The position numbers and the translations under genes were made by a program. From contig JAKQNG010000247.1 in the NCBI GenBank assembly GCA_029565915.1, positions 1 to 42,530 of the forward strand: 42,530 nucleotides of DNA. The letters are read 5' to 3'. Below, in pieces: positions 24,858 to 33,366 of the stretch (its first letter is position 1; the number at the start of each line of letters is the position of its first letter). A model generated the notes under the pieces. It was not told where the DNA came from and made no database searches. It worked only from the letters and a program-made list of their open reading frames with translations. Source of the stretch: Deltaproteobacteria bacterium. GTDB lineage: Bacteria; Myxococcota_A; Polyangia; JAAYKL01.

Positions 24858-26528
24858 ATGAACCGTATTCCCATTCTTATCGTTTCTGCGGCCCTGTCTT
24901 TCGTTTTGTCCTGCAACGGATCGCCCGCCGTGGAGCTCTATGCGGTGCACCGGGTGCTGCCCGACGTCATTGAGCCCGGAGACTCCCTGCGCATCGAAGG
25001 AGACGGCTTCGTTGAAGGGCCTGCGACAGTCCGGCTGAAGGGCGTTTTCAAATCCGCGGGACCCGGACAGGGTCGCTACCGGGAGGTGACCCTGTCGGGC
25101 AAGGCCCTGTCGGATTCCCGCATCGATGTGCCGGTGCCACCCGGGGTGATGGATCGCGTGACCCGGGAAGAAGTGGTGTTCCATGGGGTGGCGGAGGTGT
25201 CGTTTCCCGGCACCTTCGAAGGCGGTGTCGTATCGCTGGAAGCCCGCAGCGACATGCTGCGGTTGCAAATCCGCCCCGCCGGCGGCGGCGTCAGAACCCA
25301 CGCGTCGAGGGTGAAAGAATCGCGGAATCTGCTGGCAACCATGGGCGTCCAGATTGATCCGGACCGTTTCGAAGAAGGCATCGTCGCCGTGGCGGTAAAG
25401 CCCGGTACACCCGCTGCCGAAGCGGACATCCGCGCTGGTGACCGGTTGATCTCCGTGGATGGTTTTCCCCTCGTGTCGGCGGCGGAGCTGGCGGGCCTGG
25501 ACTCGGGAGCAGACCACATCTTTGAATTCATGTCTCCTTCGGGACAGACCGTGTTGCTGAAAGGTTCTTCCGGCGCGGGCACGATTTACGGGCGGGATGA
25601 ACTCCTCGCCGTGGTGCTCACGGCCACCGTGGTGGGCCTGTTTCTCTCACTGCTTCTGCCGGGCCTGCGGCGACGGCGGTGGACGGGCGGCGGTGTCACC
25701 CATCCCGTGCTCAGGATGGCGGGCATCGCCATGGCGGCTGCCCTGTCGCTGCTGACGCCGGCACTGGTCATCGCGTTTCAGCTCGAAGTGTCTGCGGCTC
25801 TCTTCCTGTTCGGAATGTACCTCGGGTGTTCGGTTGTTCTCCAGGTATACGGCGAAGGGCCCATGGCCAGCCGTCTGTCCAGCGGGCTCTCCGGCGCGGC
25901 CGTCCTCGGTGCTGTGATGCTGTCGGGCGCCGCTGCGGAGGGCGGCATCGGCGTGTGCAGCATCACTCTTTCCCAGGGAGCCACCGGCATGGGCCTTCAT
26001 GCCTTCGACAACCCGCTGACCACTCTCGCCCTTCTCCTGTCCGTGTCCTTCCTGTGGCCCTCCAGCTCTCTGCAGCGGGCCGATTCCCCGCTGACAACCC
26101 TTGTGTCGTGGATCATGGCAACCGTTGCCAGCATGATTGTCGTGTTCTTCGCTCTCGGCGGCTGGCTCGTGCCCGGTGTCGTCCATCCGGATCTGCCGGC
26201 AGGTTCCCTGTCCACCGTTGCGGCGGCGACCGTATTCGCCCTCAAAACGGGGGCGGTGCTGGCTGCGGCGAGATTCCTCTGCGGTGCAGAGCAGCAGGAT
26301 CGTCGCGACAGACAGAGGCGACCCGTTCCCCTGCGCTTCCTTCTGCTGCTGGTGCTGATGGCCGGCGGCATGCTGCTGGAGTGGGCAATGGTACCGTCGA
26401 GTCTGCGGTTTGCCGGACAGGTCTTCTCGGTCGGCATTTTCTTTGCACTGCCGGCCATGCTGCTCGGCGCCGCGCTGTCATTTCCGCGCAACCGGAAAGA
26501 AGTTTTAACCGGGGAACGTTCGATCTGA
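24858..26528 (+). CDS. lipoprotein-PDZ domain fused to a NuoH-like membrane region
   Basis: Counted from the ATG at 24858, where a signal and lipobox (ALSFVLSC, Cys near 19) begin, the protein has 556 residues; the track start at 23964 is far too early. Residues 20-150 are beta-rich, and about 155-235 form a PDZ domain (GVQIDPDRFEEGIVAVAVKPGTPAAEADIRAGDRLISVDGFPL). From about 245 on there are some eight membrane helices. Their second half resembles complex I subunit NuoH: LGAVMLSGAAAEGG, then FFALGGWLVPG followed by VFALKTGAVLAAARFL, compared with FFGGW and FALKT in NuoH. The acidic quinone-site loop of NuoH is replaced by SSSLQRADSP, so it is not a working subunit H. I infer a degenerate complex I-derived membrane module tied to a periplasmic PDZ domain. 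A convergent HEAT-repeat gene ends 13 bases away. Confidence 0.6.
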   Translation: MNRIPILIVSAALSFVLSCNGSPAVELYAVHRVLPDVIEPGDSLRIEGDGFVEGPATVRLKGVFKSAGPGQGRYREVTLSGKALSDSRIDVPVPPGVMDRVTREEVVFHGVAEVSFPGTFEGGVVSLEARSDMLRLQIRPAGGGVRTHASRVKESRNLLATMGVQIDPDRFEEGIVAVAVKPGTPAAEADIRAGDRLISVDGFPLVSAAELAGLDSGADHIFEFMSPSGQTVLLKGSSGAGTIYGRDELLAVVLTATVVGLFLSLLLPGLRRRRWTGGGVTHPVLRMAGIAMAAALSLLTPALVIAFQLEVSAALFLFGMYLGCSVVLQVYGEGPMASRLSSGLSGAAVLGAVMLSGAAAEGGIGVCSITLSQGATGMGLHAFDNPLTTLALLLSVSFLWPSSSLQRADSPLTTLVSWIMATVASMIVVFFALGGWLVPGVVHPDLPAGSLSTVAAATVFALKTGAVLAAARFLCGAEQQDRRDRQRRPVPLRFLLLLVLMAGGMLLEWAMVPSSLRFAGQVFSVGIFFALPAMLLGAALSFPRNRKEVLTGERSI

Positions 26529-26541
26529 AAAAAGGAGAGGT

Positions 26542-28383
26542 CTACTTGCCGGTCATACGGGCGCGGACGCGGCCGATGAAGGCTTCGAGATCGCGGGCGC
26601 GATCGGCGTAGGTGGAAGTGCCGGCAAACCTGGCATACACGTCCTTGATGCGCTCTTCGAGCTTGGGGCTGCCCTTCGGCAGCAGCAGATCGAGCGCGCG
26701 GATGGAGGCGGAGAGGGCCACCTTGGACGGATTGTGCAGATTGGCCAGCAACGCCTCCACCACCGCATCCGTCTTGCCCTTGTCATCCCGGCCGAGGCGG
26801 TACAGGGTCAGAATGGCGCGCTCCACATTCTTGCTGGTGTGCTTGCCGACTTCCTTGACGTAGCAGTCCAGTTTGTCCGCGCACTCGGTTCCGAACTTGA
26901 TGCGCTCCTTGTAGCCCTCAATGCGCTTGATCATCACCTGACACTCGTTGCGGGCCTGCTTCTCTTCGTCCTCGGAGGCTTCGCCCTGGAAACGGTCCTT
27001 GATGATCTTGTCGCAATCGATTGCCTTGATGGCCTTGTCCATCGGCTTGTAGAATTCTTCACCGCACATGAGGGCCGCGTTGTAGAACAGCTTATCGCGC
27101 AGGGAGTCGTCGGCGCCGGCAATGGCTTTCTTCATGACGGCGCAGGCCTTGTCGGGAACGGCGAGCATGCCCATGGCGCGGAAGTATCCGACGGCCTCTT
27201 CAAGGGGCGTTTCCACCTTGTCGCCGTTGAATTTGATGCGATTGACCAGTTCGTCCATGATGTCGACCTGGCCGATTTCGGCCAGCGCCACGGCTGCCCA
27301 GTTCCTTCGCATCACCGCCCATTCCTCGGGGGTTTCAAACTGGACCTGCAGCTCCAGGCTCTGGGTCTTCCTGTCCAGGTCATCCGCTTCGAGGTGGTTG
27401 AATTCGGATTTCAGGAACTCCACAACGGCCGGAGACGGATAGCTCATCATGCCGAGGAAGGTGCTGGCCTGCTGAATGAACCACAGGGGGTTCTTCATCA
27501 ACGGATCTTCCTGCAGTTCCTGTGCATAGGCCTTATTGAACGCCTCGTCCTGACCTTTGGCGAAAGCGAGGATGCCCTTCACCACCGCATCCCGATCATG
27601 AATCTGCTGCAGCGCCGCAAACGCGATGGTGCCGAGGGCGATGGGCTGACGGACGCCCTTCTGGGCAATGCCGCGGATCAGCACCGGCACCGCTGCGGCA
27701 TCACCGATTTTACCGAGGGCCTTCATGGCCTTCATGTTGAGCCGGAGTTCCTGAATCGTGTCGGGCGCATCCGTAATCTCGATCAGCGCCTGCACCACAT
27801 CCTTCCTGAGCGAGGTGTCCGGATGCTCCACCACAATGATGGACGAGGCCGAAATGAACGACTGGACAATCTGGTTTTCATCATTCGTGAACGGTGCACC
27901 CTGACGTCCCGCGCGGGCGTTCTTGGCCATCTCCCAGCCCTTCAGGAGCTTGGGAAGGGCAGCTTCCACCTTCTGGCGCTGTACCGCATTGGCGGCCACG
28001 AGGAACATGGCCGCTTCCGTGGTTTTTTCCATGGTCAGGGCCTCCAGAAATACTGGAATCGCCCGGGGATCGTTCATCTGGGCCAGCAGTTCAATGATGA
28101 CCTTCCGATTGGCCGGATCCCGGTCGAAATCCATGAAAGCCTTGCTGAGTCCGGGCACGAGCACGTCGGTCACTTCCTTTACCGCCGGGTTCTGCAGGTC
28201 GTTCTTGTTTTCCTGCATGACCGTAGAAAAGATGTCACTGATGTTTTTCAGGGCCTGCTCCCGCCAGGGCCGGTCATAGAGCAAATCAATGTTGTCCTGC
28301 GGATCCTTTTCATCGCGGCATGCGGTGAGGAGAACAGACAGCGACAGCGCTGCCAGCAGTAAAAGAGTGGAGATGCGCTTCAT
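26542..28383 (-). CDS. HEAT-repeat lipoprotein
   Basis: The 613-residue protein has a signal and lipobox (LSVLLTAC, Cys 22). The mature protein is nearly all alpha-helical, with HEAT-like units such as NDPRAIPVFLEALTMEKTTEAAMFLVAANAV, GDAAAVPVLIRGIAQKGVRQPIALGTIAFAALQQI and NPSKVALSASIRALDLLLPKGSP. A Cys-containing insert (about 440-520: MCGEEFYKPMDKAIKAIDCDKI, ECQVMIKRIEGY, ECADKLDCYVKEVGKH) is probably held by disulfides. Such solenoids serve as protein-protein docking platforms. It stands alone, divergent from rsfS. Function unknown. Confidence 0.8.
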   Translation of the reverse strand: MKRISTLLLLAALSLSVLLTACRDEKDPQDNIDLLYDRPWREQALKNISDIFSTVMQENKNDLQNPAVKEVTDVLVPGLSKAFMDFDRDPANRKVIIELLAQMNDPRAIPVFLEALTMEKTTEAAMFLVAANAVQRQKVEAALPKLLKGWEMAKNARAGRQGAPFTNDENQIVQSFISASSIIVVEHPDTSLRKDVVQALIEITDAPDTIQELRLNMKAMKALGKIGDAAAVPVLIRGIAQKGVRQPIALGTIAFAALQQIHDRDAVVKGILAFAKGQDEAFNKAYAQELQEDPLMKNPLWFIQQASTFLGMMSYPSPAVVEFLKSEFNHLEADDLDRKTQSLELQVQFETPEEWAVMRRNWAAVALAEIGQVDIMDELVNRIKFNGDKVETPLEEAVGYFRAMGMLAVPDKACAVMKKAIAGADDSLRDKLFYNAALMCGEEFYKPMDKAIKAIDCDKIIKDRFQGEASEDEEKQARNECQVMIKRIEGYKERIKFGTECADKLDCYVKEVGKHTSKNVERAILTLYRLGRDDKGKTDAVVEALLANLHNPSKVALSASIRALDLLLPKGSPKLEERIKDVYARFAGTSTYADRARDLEAFIGRVRARMTGK

Positions 28384-28463
28384 GAAAACACCTGCTTCTT
28401 TCTGCGCCGAACGCGCGGGTTGCTTGCGTCGTCGTGCTCGACTTTCATATTATTTACAATGAG

Positions 28464-28492
28464 TTGTCATCAATACGAGCGGTGAGTATAGA
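28464..28492 (+). promoter_or_regulatory. sigma-70-like promoter of rsfS-rlmH
   Basis: TTGTCA (28464-28469), a 17-base spacer and TATAGA (28487-28492) point toward rsfS. The leader from about 28499 to the GTG at 28628 is some 130 bases and contains no obvious gene. The 244-base divergent gap also holds AT-rich sequence (28449-28460) that may serve the HEAT lipoprotein gene on the other strand. Confidence 0.45.
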
Positions 28493-28627
28493 GGAGCGTT
28501 GCAGACGTGTCAAGGGAGGGTCCGGCTCCGTTGATGGCCGTCGATGCACTTCGATTTCTTTGCGAAATCGGGCTTTTATGATTATGTAGGGGAGTGGAAT
28601 GAACCACCGTTTTTCCGAGAGGAACCA

Positions 28628-28993
28628 GTGACACCAAAGGATCTTGCCCTGTACATCGCGGACGCCGCCCTCGATAAACACGCCCTGGCCCTGGAAATCA
28701 TCAACGTCGAAGGAAAAGTGTCCTATGCGGATTTCATCGTCATCTGTTCGGGCCGCTCGGCCCGGCAGGTGGATGCCATCATCGAAGGCGTGGAAAGTGC
28801 GCTGAAACAGAAGAAAATCCATCCGCTGGGCATCGAAGGTCGCCAGGCGGGACAGTGGGTGCTCCTGGACTGCGGCGATGTGATCTTCCATGCCTTTGAG
28901 GACAAGAAGCGCGGCTTCTACGACCTCGACGGGTTGTGGATGGACGCGGAACGGCTTCCCCTGCCCCCGTCGACAACTGCCCGCCGGTCGTGA
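28628..28993 (+). CDS. rsfS: ribosome silencing factor RsfS (Iojap/DUF143)
   Basis: RsfS binds ribosomal protein L14 and blocks subunit joining when nutrients are low. The 121 residues contain the family core ALDKHALALEIINVEGKVSYADFIVICSGRSARQVDAI and the conserved GQWVLLDCGDVIFHAFEDKKRGFYDLDGLW. The GTG at 28628 is chosen over the track's 28544 because AGAGGA sits just before it and the family begins at this point. The stop overlaps the start of rlmH (GTGA), the common rsfS-rlmH arrangement. nadD, often next to it, is absent. Confidence 0.93.
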   Translation: MTPKDLALYIADAALDKHALALEIINVEGKVSYADFIVICSGRSARQVDAIIEGVESALKQKKIHPLGIEGRQAGQWVLLDCGDVIFHAFEDKKRGFYDLDGLWMDAERLPLPPSTTARRS

Positions 28994-29430
28994 AGTTCCG
29001 CATCTTCAGCGTCGGAAGGGAAAAGGCCGATCCGGCCGCACCGCTGGTCCGCGACTACCTTGCCCGCATCGAAAAGATGATGCCCGTCGACGACACGGTG
29101 CTGAAACCCGGCGCGGAAGATCGACTCATCGCCCGTCTGAGGGCCGAAAGAAGCAGCGGATATGTGGCCATTGCCCTGGATGAGCGGGGCAAAACCTTCA
29201 CCTCCGCCGGTTTTGCCTCACTCGTCGAATCGTGGATGACCGCCGGTCGGACGGGTGCCGCATTCTTCATCGGTGCAGCGGAGGGCCTCAGCCCGGGCTT
29301 CATAAAGGAGGCGGACATGACCCTGTCGCTGTCGTCCATGACCCTGCCCCACCGGCTGGCGCGCCTCCTGCTGGCCGAGCAGCTGTACCGGGCCCTGTGC
29401 ATCCTGCGCCACATCCCGTATCACAAATAG
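28990..29430 (+). CDS. rlmH: 23S rRNA pseudouridine-1915 N3-methyltransferase RlmH
   Basis: A SPOUT-class methyltransferase that modifies Psi1915 in helix 69 of 23S rRNA on the 70S ribosome. The 146-residue protein is close to the family's 155. Motifs are ALDERGKTFTSAGFA, the SAM-knot segment AAFFIGAAEGLSP, and the C-terminal LSLSSMTLPHRLARLLLAEQLYRA... with IPYHK at the end. The start is GTG at 28990, overlapping the rsfS stop. Confidence 0.95.
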   Translation: MKFRIFSVGREKADPAAPLVRDYLARIEKMMPVDDTVLKPGAEDRLIARLRAERSSGYVAIALDERGKTFTSAGFASLVESWMTAGRTGAAFFIGAAEGLSPGFIKEADMTLSLSSMTLPHRLARLLLAEQLYRALCILRHIPYHK

Positions 29431-29455
29431 GCCCCGGCCGGAGGGCGCGGTGGGT

Positions 29456-30364
29456 TCAGGGGTTGGCCGAATTCGCCCGGACGGCTTCCTGGTACTGTCG
29501 ATTTTTTTCTTCCCGCTCCCGCTGAAGGGCTTCCCGCTGGGCGGCGCCCGCCTCCTTCACCCGCTGCTCGCTGAGGAACTTTTCGAATTCGGCTTTGCGG
29601 GGGTCGTCCTTTTCCGGCCGGTTCCGCGACAGGATGTCGGCATTCAGCATGGCTGCCACCGTGTAGCTGCCGGCACCGCTGCCGGGAAACGTGAGGGCGC
29701 GGAGCACCTCGGACACGCAGAAGCGCATGGCGGGGGTATCAAATCCGGCGTTGGACAGAATCACGTCTTCCACCGCTCCGGTGGCACCGGCGACGGTCAG
29801 GCGCAGGCCGAAATTGTAGCTGCCGCTCTCCACGCACTTTTCGATTTCTTCCTGCACTGCCTCCACCGCCGCGCGCACGTCCGGCCAGGCGGGTCCGTCT
29901 CCACTGGAATAGATCGCTTCACCGACGGAATCCTCCAGCGAATAGGCACCCGGGCAGGTTTCGTCGAGGGACATGAACGGATCGAGACACAGCTCCCTGT
30001 CCATCTGGACGTCTTCTCTGCCGGCCAGGTCCAGCACACAGGTTTCCACCTTCTGCGACACGGTTGTCAGGCAGTCGACGGCCTTTTTTTCCACGCGGGT
30101 GCCACTGTCGGCGGCATGGGCTTTTGCACAGCGAATCGCCGGCGGCGGCGCCTCGTCCCGCTCGGCCATCATCTGTACCGCCAGAAATACCGCGGCCGCG
30201 GCAATCAGAATTCCGCCCACCACCGCATAACCCGATATCCGCCTGGTCTGTTTCTTGCGGCACAGCACGCAACCCCAGGTGGTTGCGGGATCGTATTTCA
30301 GGTTGTGGGTGGCGCAGGTGGCCAGTCGGGGCTTGTCCTTGTCTTCTTTGAAATCAACCGCCAT
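29456..30364 (-). CDS. zinc-ribbon / one-helix / AgmX-PglI C-terminal domain protein
   Basis: The 302-residue protein has three regions. Residues about 15-38 hold paired cysteines (CATHNLKYDPATTWGCVLCRK) that look like a small zinc ribbon. A single membrane helix at about 43-65 follows (GYAVVGGILIAAAAVFLAV). A periplasmic region comes next, whose part near 200-270 (EKCVESGSYNFGLRLTVAG, VILSNAGFDTPAMRFCVSEVLRALTFPG) fits the AgmX/PglI C-terminal domain common in myxobacterial TonB-like and motility proteins. The C-terminus is charged and helical. It converges on rlmH with 25 bases between. Its exact role is not predictable. Confidence 0.72.
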   Translation of the reverse strand: MAVDFKEDKDKPRLATCATHNLKYDPATTWGCVLCRKKQTRRISGYAVVGGILIAAAAVFLAVQMMAERDEAPPPAIRCAKAHAADSGTRVEKKAVDCLTTVSQKVETCVLDLAGREDVQMDRELCLDPFMSLDETCPGAYSLEDSVGEAIYSSGDGPAWPDVRAAVEAVQEEIEKCVESGSYNFGLRLTVAGATGAVEDVILSNAGFDTPAMRFCVSEVLRALTFPGSGAGSYTVAAMLNADILSRNRPEKDDPRKAEFEKFLSEQRVKEAGAAQREALQREREEKNRQYQEAVRANSANP

Positions 30365-30511
30365 GAATTCACCTCAGGTGGGGGAAGTATATCGCGAAAG
30401 GCAGTGGCCGCAACCCGTGACGGATTCCGACGACGGATTCCGGTCGTCGGTTCACGCGATCATCGCAGGGACTGGACTTCGGTGGACCTTCGTGATAGCC
30501 AACGACTGCGC

Positions 30512-30595
30512 GCCGGAGTGGCGGAACTGGTAGACGCGCTGGACTCAAAATCCAGTGGGCGCAAGCTTGTGAGGGTTCGAGTCCCTCCTCCGGTA
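30512..30595 (+). tRNA. tRNA-Leu, anticodon CAA
   Basis: Cloverleaf with a long variable arm. The acceptor GCCGGAG pairs with CTCCGGT (one G-U at the end), followed by discriminator A at 30595. The anticodon stem CTGGA/TCCAG holds loop CTCAAAA with anticodon CAA at 30546-30548. The T arm is GAGGG-TTCGAGT-CCCTC. The variable arm is about 15 bases, as in class II tRNAs. CCA is not encoded (CAA follows). Confidence 0.95.
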
Positions 30596-30904
30596 CAAAG
30601 TAACTTCCAGATAGTGATGGCATTTCATCAGACGACCGGCACGAGGTCGCTGACGCAGATCCCTGCGTTCATCTCTTGAAGTTGTGAAACGGGATGTCTG
30701 GACCTTGACCAATGAGCGTGTGAAAATTCGCGAAAATATCGGTCATTTACAATACTTGCAACACGCACTCATCAATTGCGCACCCGGGTGCGCAATTCAG
30801 TCTTCCTCAATTGTCTGGAAATTCATGCGGGTGGGATGCACGGACAATAGCGCTGTCGATGCGATCCGTCAAGAAGCAGGGCGTAAAGGGAATCAATGCG
30901 GGCG
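30596..30904. other. gene-poor stretch after tRNA-Leu
   Basis: No convincing gene is seen in these 309 bases; the 76-codon ORF at 30684 lacks a ribosome binding site and protein-like composition. The stretch is visibly less GC-rich than its surroundings. A small hairpin (ACGCAG-ATCC-CTGCGT at 30653-30668) with a pyrimidine run could terminate the tRNA transcript weakly. A perfect 24-base palindrome is at 30774. Low GC next to a tRNA suggests a former integration site, but no second copy of the tRNA 3' end is seen. Confidence 0.45.
30774..30797. repeat. perfect 24-base palindrome
   Basis: AATTGCGCACCC followed directly by its exact reverse complement, with no spacer and no T-run after it. This suits a dimeric DNA-binding protein or a recombination site better than a terminator. 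No other copy is seen in the window. Confidence 0.85.
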
Positions 30905-31261
30905 TTACGGATAGAAGGAGAGGCGCCCTTCTCCGGCCAGGCGGTCTCGCCAGAGGGATTTGAGCGTTTTCAGGTCCTCCCGGTAGTCGGTCTTCGCCGC
31001 GTCGTTGCTGTATTCCAGACGATCAATCGTTTCAAAGGTAAACGCGTCGGCGCCCTGTTCCTTCCAGTCCTGCTGCAGGGCCCGGTTCGGATGCATGCCC
31101 ATGTCGAGCTGGAACCGGATGCGGTTGAACATGCTGGGAATGTCCGCGCTGGCTTCCAGAAAGCACCGGTTGCTCCGGATGTTCCGCACCGCGAACACCC
31201 CCATCGCCGGCTTCATCTGCCGGTACTGCTCCCTGAGATCTTTTTTCTGTGCGCTGTCCAT
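30905..31261 (-). CDS. degenerate GIY-YIG-like protein
   Basis: Taking the ATG at 31261 (MDSAQKKDLREQYRQMKPAMGVF) gives 118 residues; the longer track start adds an unusual His/Arg-rich leader. The sequence has the layout of a small GIY-YIG nuclease-like family: KPAMGVFAVRN at the GIY position, FNRIRFQLDMGMHPN with the conserved arginine, then WKEQGADAFTFETIDRLE with the Glu. The YIG motif is FLE and the GIY tyrosine is Phe, so nuclease activity is doubtful. It lies in the less GC-rich stretch after the tRNA and may be a recent arrival. The 202 bases up to 31464 hold no further gene. Confidence 0.6.
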   Translation of the reverse strand: MDSAQKKDLREQYRQMKPAMGVFAVRNIRSNRCFLEASADIPSMFNRIRFQLDMGMHPNRALQQDWKEQGADAFTFETIDRLEYSNDAAKTDYREDLKTLKSLWRDRLAGEGRLSFYP

Positions 31262-31463
31262 ATTTCTGTCCGCCCGGCGGTTGCAGAATCGCTGGTTCCA
31301 GTCAGCGATGTCGCGTTCATTATAGTTCAATCGGATGGTCGGGAAGTCATGAAAATGGCGGTGCCGGACACAGGGGCGGAATATGGGAAAATCATGGAAT
31401 CTATTTGACCGACGGAGCGGGAAATCCGGTGAACCGCGCCGCTGATCGCGATACACACTCTGC

Positions 31464-32156
31464 ATGACCATTCACATCCTGCAGCATGTTCCGTTCGAAG
31501 GTCCCGCGTTTCTGTCCGACCTTCTTGCGCCCCACCATCCCCTGGTGGTCCACCATCTGTACCGGGGCGATGCCCTGCCCGACCCGGTTGCCGTGCAGCG
31601 ACTCATCATCCTCGGCGGGCCCATGGGTGCGGACGACGAAGGGACAGTGCCTTTCCTCGGTGCCGAAAAGCAGTTCATCGCCAAGGTCATCGCGCGCGGC
31701 GCCACGGTGCTCGGTATCTGCCTCGGCGCCCAGCTCATCGCCCGGGTCATGGGCGCGGCGGTGACGAAGAACCCCCATCGGGAAATCGGCTGGTTTCCGG
31801 TGACGCGCCACCCCCGGCTGGACGAGACCTGCCTCGGGTCGGCACTGCCGCCTGTCTTTGAGGCCTTCCACTGGCACGGGGACACCTTCGCGATTCCGGA
31901 CGGTGCCGTGCCCCTCGGTGCCACGGAGGCCTGCGCGAACCAGGGCTTTGTTTTCGACAACCGGGTGGCGGCGTTTCAGTTTCACCTGGAGGCCACGGCG
32001 GATTCCGCGTCGCTGCTCCTTGCCCACTGCGGCGACGAACTGGACGGTTCGCCGTTCGTCCAGCCGGCCGGGGACATCCGCGGCAACCGGGCCCGCTTCG
32101 ACGGCACCCACCGCCTCATGGCCGCCGTCCTCGACGCCATGGAAATGCACCGCTGA
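31464..32156 (+). CDS. class I glutamine amidotransferase (GMP synthase-like)
   Basis: A stand-alone GATase1 domain of 230 residues. Motifs: LIILGGPMGADDE (oxyanion strand), the nucleophile elbow TVLGICLGAQLIARVMG with the catalytic Cys, and the His-Glu pair in VAAFQFHLEATAD. HWHGDTF is the usual conserved insert. No synthetase partner is adjacent, so it probably acts as a gamma-glutamyl hydrolase-like or other stand-alone family member, or transfers ammonia to an enzyme coded elsewhere. Its upstream region is shared with the divergent GIY-YIG-like gene. Confidence 0.88.
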   Translation: MTIHILQHVPFEGPAFLSDLLAPHHPLVVHHLYRGDALPDPVAVQRLIILGGPMGADDEGTVPFLGAEKQFIAKVIARGATVLGICLGAQLIARVMGAAVTKNPHREIGWFPVTRHPRLDETCLGSALPPVFEAFHWHGDTFAIPDGAVPLGATEACANQGFVFDNRVAAFQFHLEATADSASLLLAHCGDELDGSPFVQPAGDIRGNRARFDGTHRLMAAVLDAMEMHR

Positions 32157-32238
32157 GCCGGATGGCGTCTGAAATGTCTGCTCGATTCCGCCGGACAGGC
32201 GTACACTTCAGCGGCATGACGTAACGAAAGGACGAGTG

Positions 32239-33345
32239 ATGAAACACCATTGGATTGTCATACTGGTGCTGCTGCTCTGGGGATGCGACGATAAGACTTC
32301 ATCCGGAGCCGACGCGGACACCGACACGGACAGCGACACCGACACGGACAGCGACACCGGTGATGATACCGACACCGGCGCGGAGCCCACGGAGCTGGTT
32401 CACTTTTTCGGCCGCTTCGATCGCCGCCAACCGGACAGTCCTGCCTGCGCATGGTCGAACTGCGGCTTCGGCGTCCGCTTCTCGGGCAGCGCGCTCGATG
32501 TCCAACTCTCGGGGGCTGGTGGCATTTCTTTCCAGGTGGTGCTCGATGGCGATGTGGTGGAGGAAATGCAAACCGCCGGATCAGAATGGAGCAGCGATGC
32601 GGAGGTGCGCACCTACCACGTGGTTTCGGGCGCCGCTTCCGGCACCCACGATGTGCAGCTTTATCGAAATCCGGAAGCGATGTTCGGCGCAGTGACATTC
32701 CACGGATTCATTGCACCGGATGGAGACCTCGTTGCATCCCCGTTCCCGTTCGCGCGAAGAATCGACATCATCGGTGACTCCATCTCCGCCGGGTATGGCA
32801 ACACCGGATGTCCATTCTCCGCCGCAACGGAAAAAGGGGCACTCGCGTATGGTCCCATTGCGGCGCGGGCGCTGGGCGCGATTGCCCATGTGGAAGCATG
32901 GTCCGGCAAGGGAATGGCGATGAACCTCGACGGTTCCACCAACGAACTGGTTCCCGACCTTTACAACTATGCCCTTCCCGATGACGACCAGACCGGCTGG
33001 GACTCCGGCGATTTCATTCCGGATGTGATTGTCATCAATCTGGGGACCAACGATTTTCTGGCCGGTGTGGACCGGAACAACTACATCATCGCCTACGAAG
33101 AGTTCATCGCGCGCCTGCGCATGGATGCTCCCGATGCCTGCATCCTTTGTGCCATCAATGGTTCCGGTGATGCATTCAGCGACGAAATCGATGAAGTGAT
33201 TGCCGACCTGGACGATGCCAACGTGGAAAAAATCAACCTGAATGGTCCCAACTGGAATGGATGCGACGGTCATCCCGATCTCGCTGCGCATCAGTCCATG
33301 GGCGATGCCCTGGCCGCACACCTGCGCACCAGACTCGGCTGGTAG
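32239..33345 (+). CDS. CE2-type SGNH esterase, lipoprotein
   Basis: The 368-residue protein starts at the ATG preceded by AAAGGA; the track uses the GTG one codon earlier. A lipobox (LLLWGC) and an Asp/Thr/Ser linker come first. Residues about 55-165 form a beta-sandwich domain (GVRFSGSALDVQLSG), and the rest an SGNH hydrolase. The nucleophile is in IDIIGDSISAGYG, with INLGTNDF as block III and a C-terminal DGHPDLAAHQSMGDAL holding the catalytic Asp-His region. Two domains in this order match carbohydrate esterase family 2 acetyl-esterases, which remove acetyl groups from xylan and mannan. The role fits the GH9 cellulase nearby. The convergent beta-helix gene ends 21 bases away. Confidence 0.87.
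   Translation: MKHHWIVILVLLLWGCDDKTSSGADADTDTDSDTDTDSDTGDDTDTGAEPTELVHFFGRFDRRQPDSPACAWSNCGFGVRFSGSALDVQLSGAGGISFQVVLDGDVVEEMQTAGSEWSSDAEVRTYHVVSGAASGTHDVQLYRNPEAMFGAVTFHGFIAPDGDLVASPFPFARRIDIIGDSISAGYGNTGCPFSAATEKGALAYGPIAARALGAIAHVEAWSGKGMAMNLDGSTNELVPDLYNYALPDDDQTGWDSGDFIPDVIVINLGTNDFLAGVDRNNYIIAYEEFIARLRMDAPDACILCAINGSGDAFSDEIDEVIADLDDANVEKINLNGPNWNGCDGHPDLAAHQSMGDALAAHLRTRLGW
32323..32358 (+). repeat. 18-base perfect tandem repeat in the CE2 linker
   Basis: Two identical copies of GACACGGACAGCGACACC encode part of the DTDSDT linker. Being a multiple of three, changes in copy number would lengthen the linker without a frameshift. Confidence 0.85.
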
Positions 33346-33366
33346 CAACGTCAGAAGACCGCATGT

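Noticed and set aside
30774-30797. Rho-independent terminator for tRNA-Leu
   Set aside because: The palindrome lies 180 bases past the tRNA and has no T-run after it.
30684-30914. 76-residue ORF after the tRNA
   Set aside because: No ribosome binding site, no domain, and it contains the perfect palindrome.
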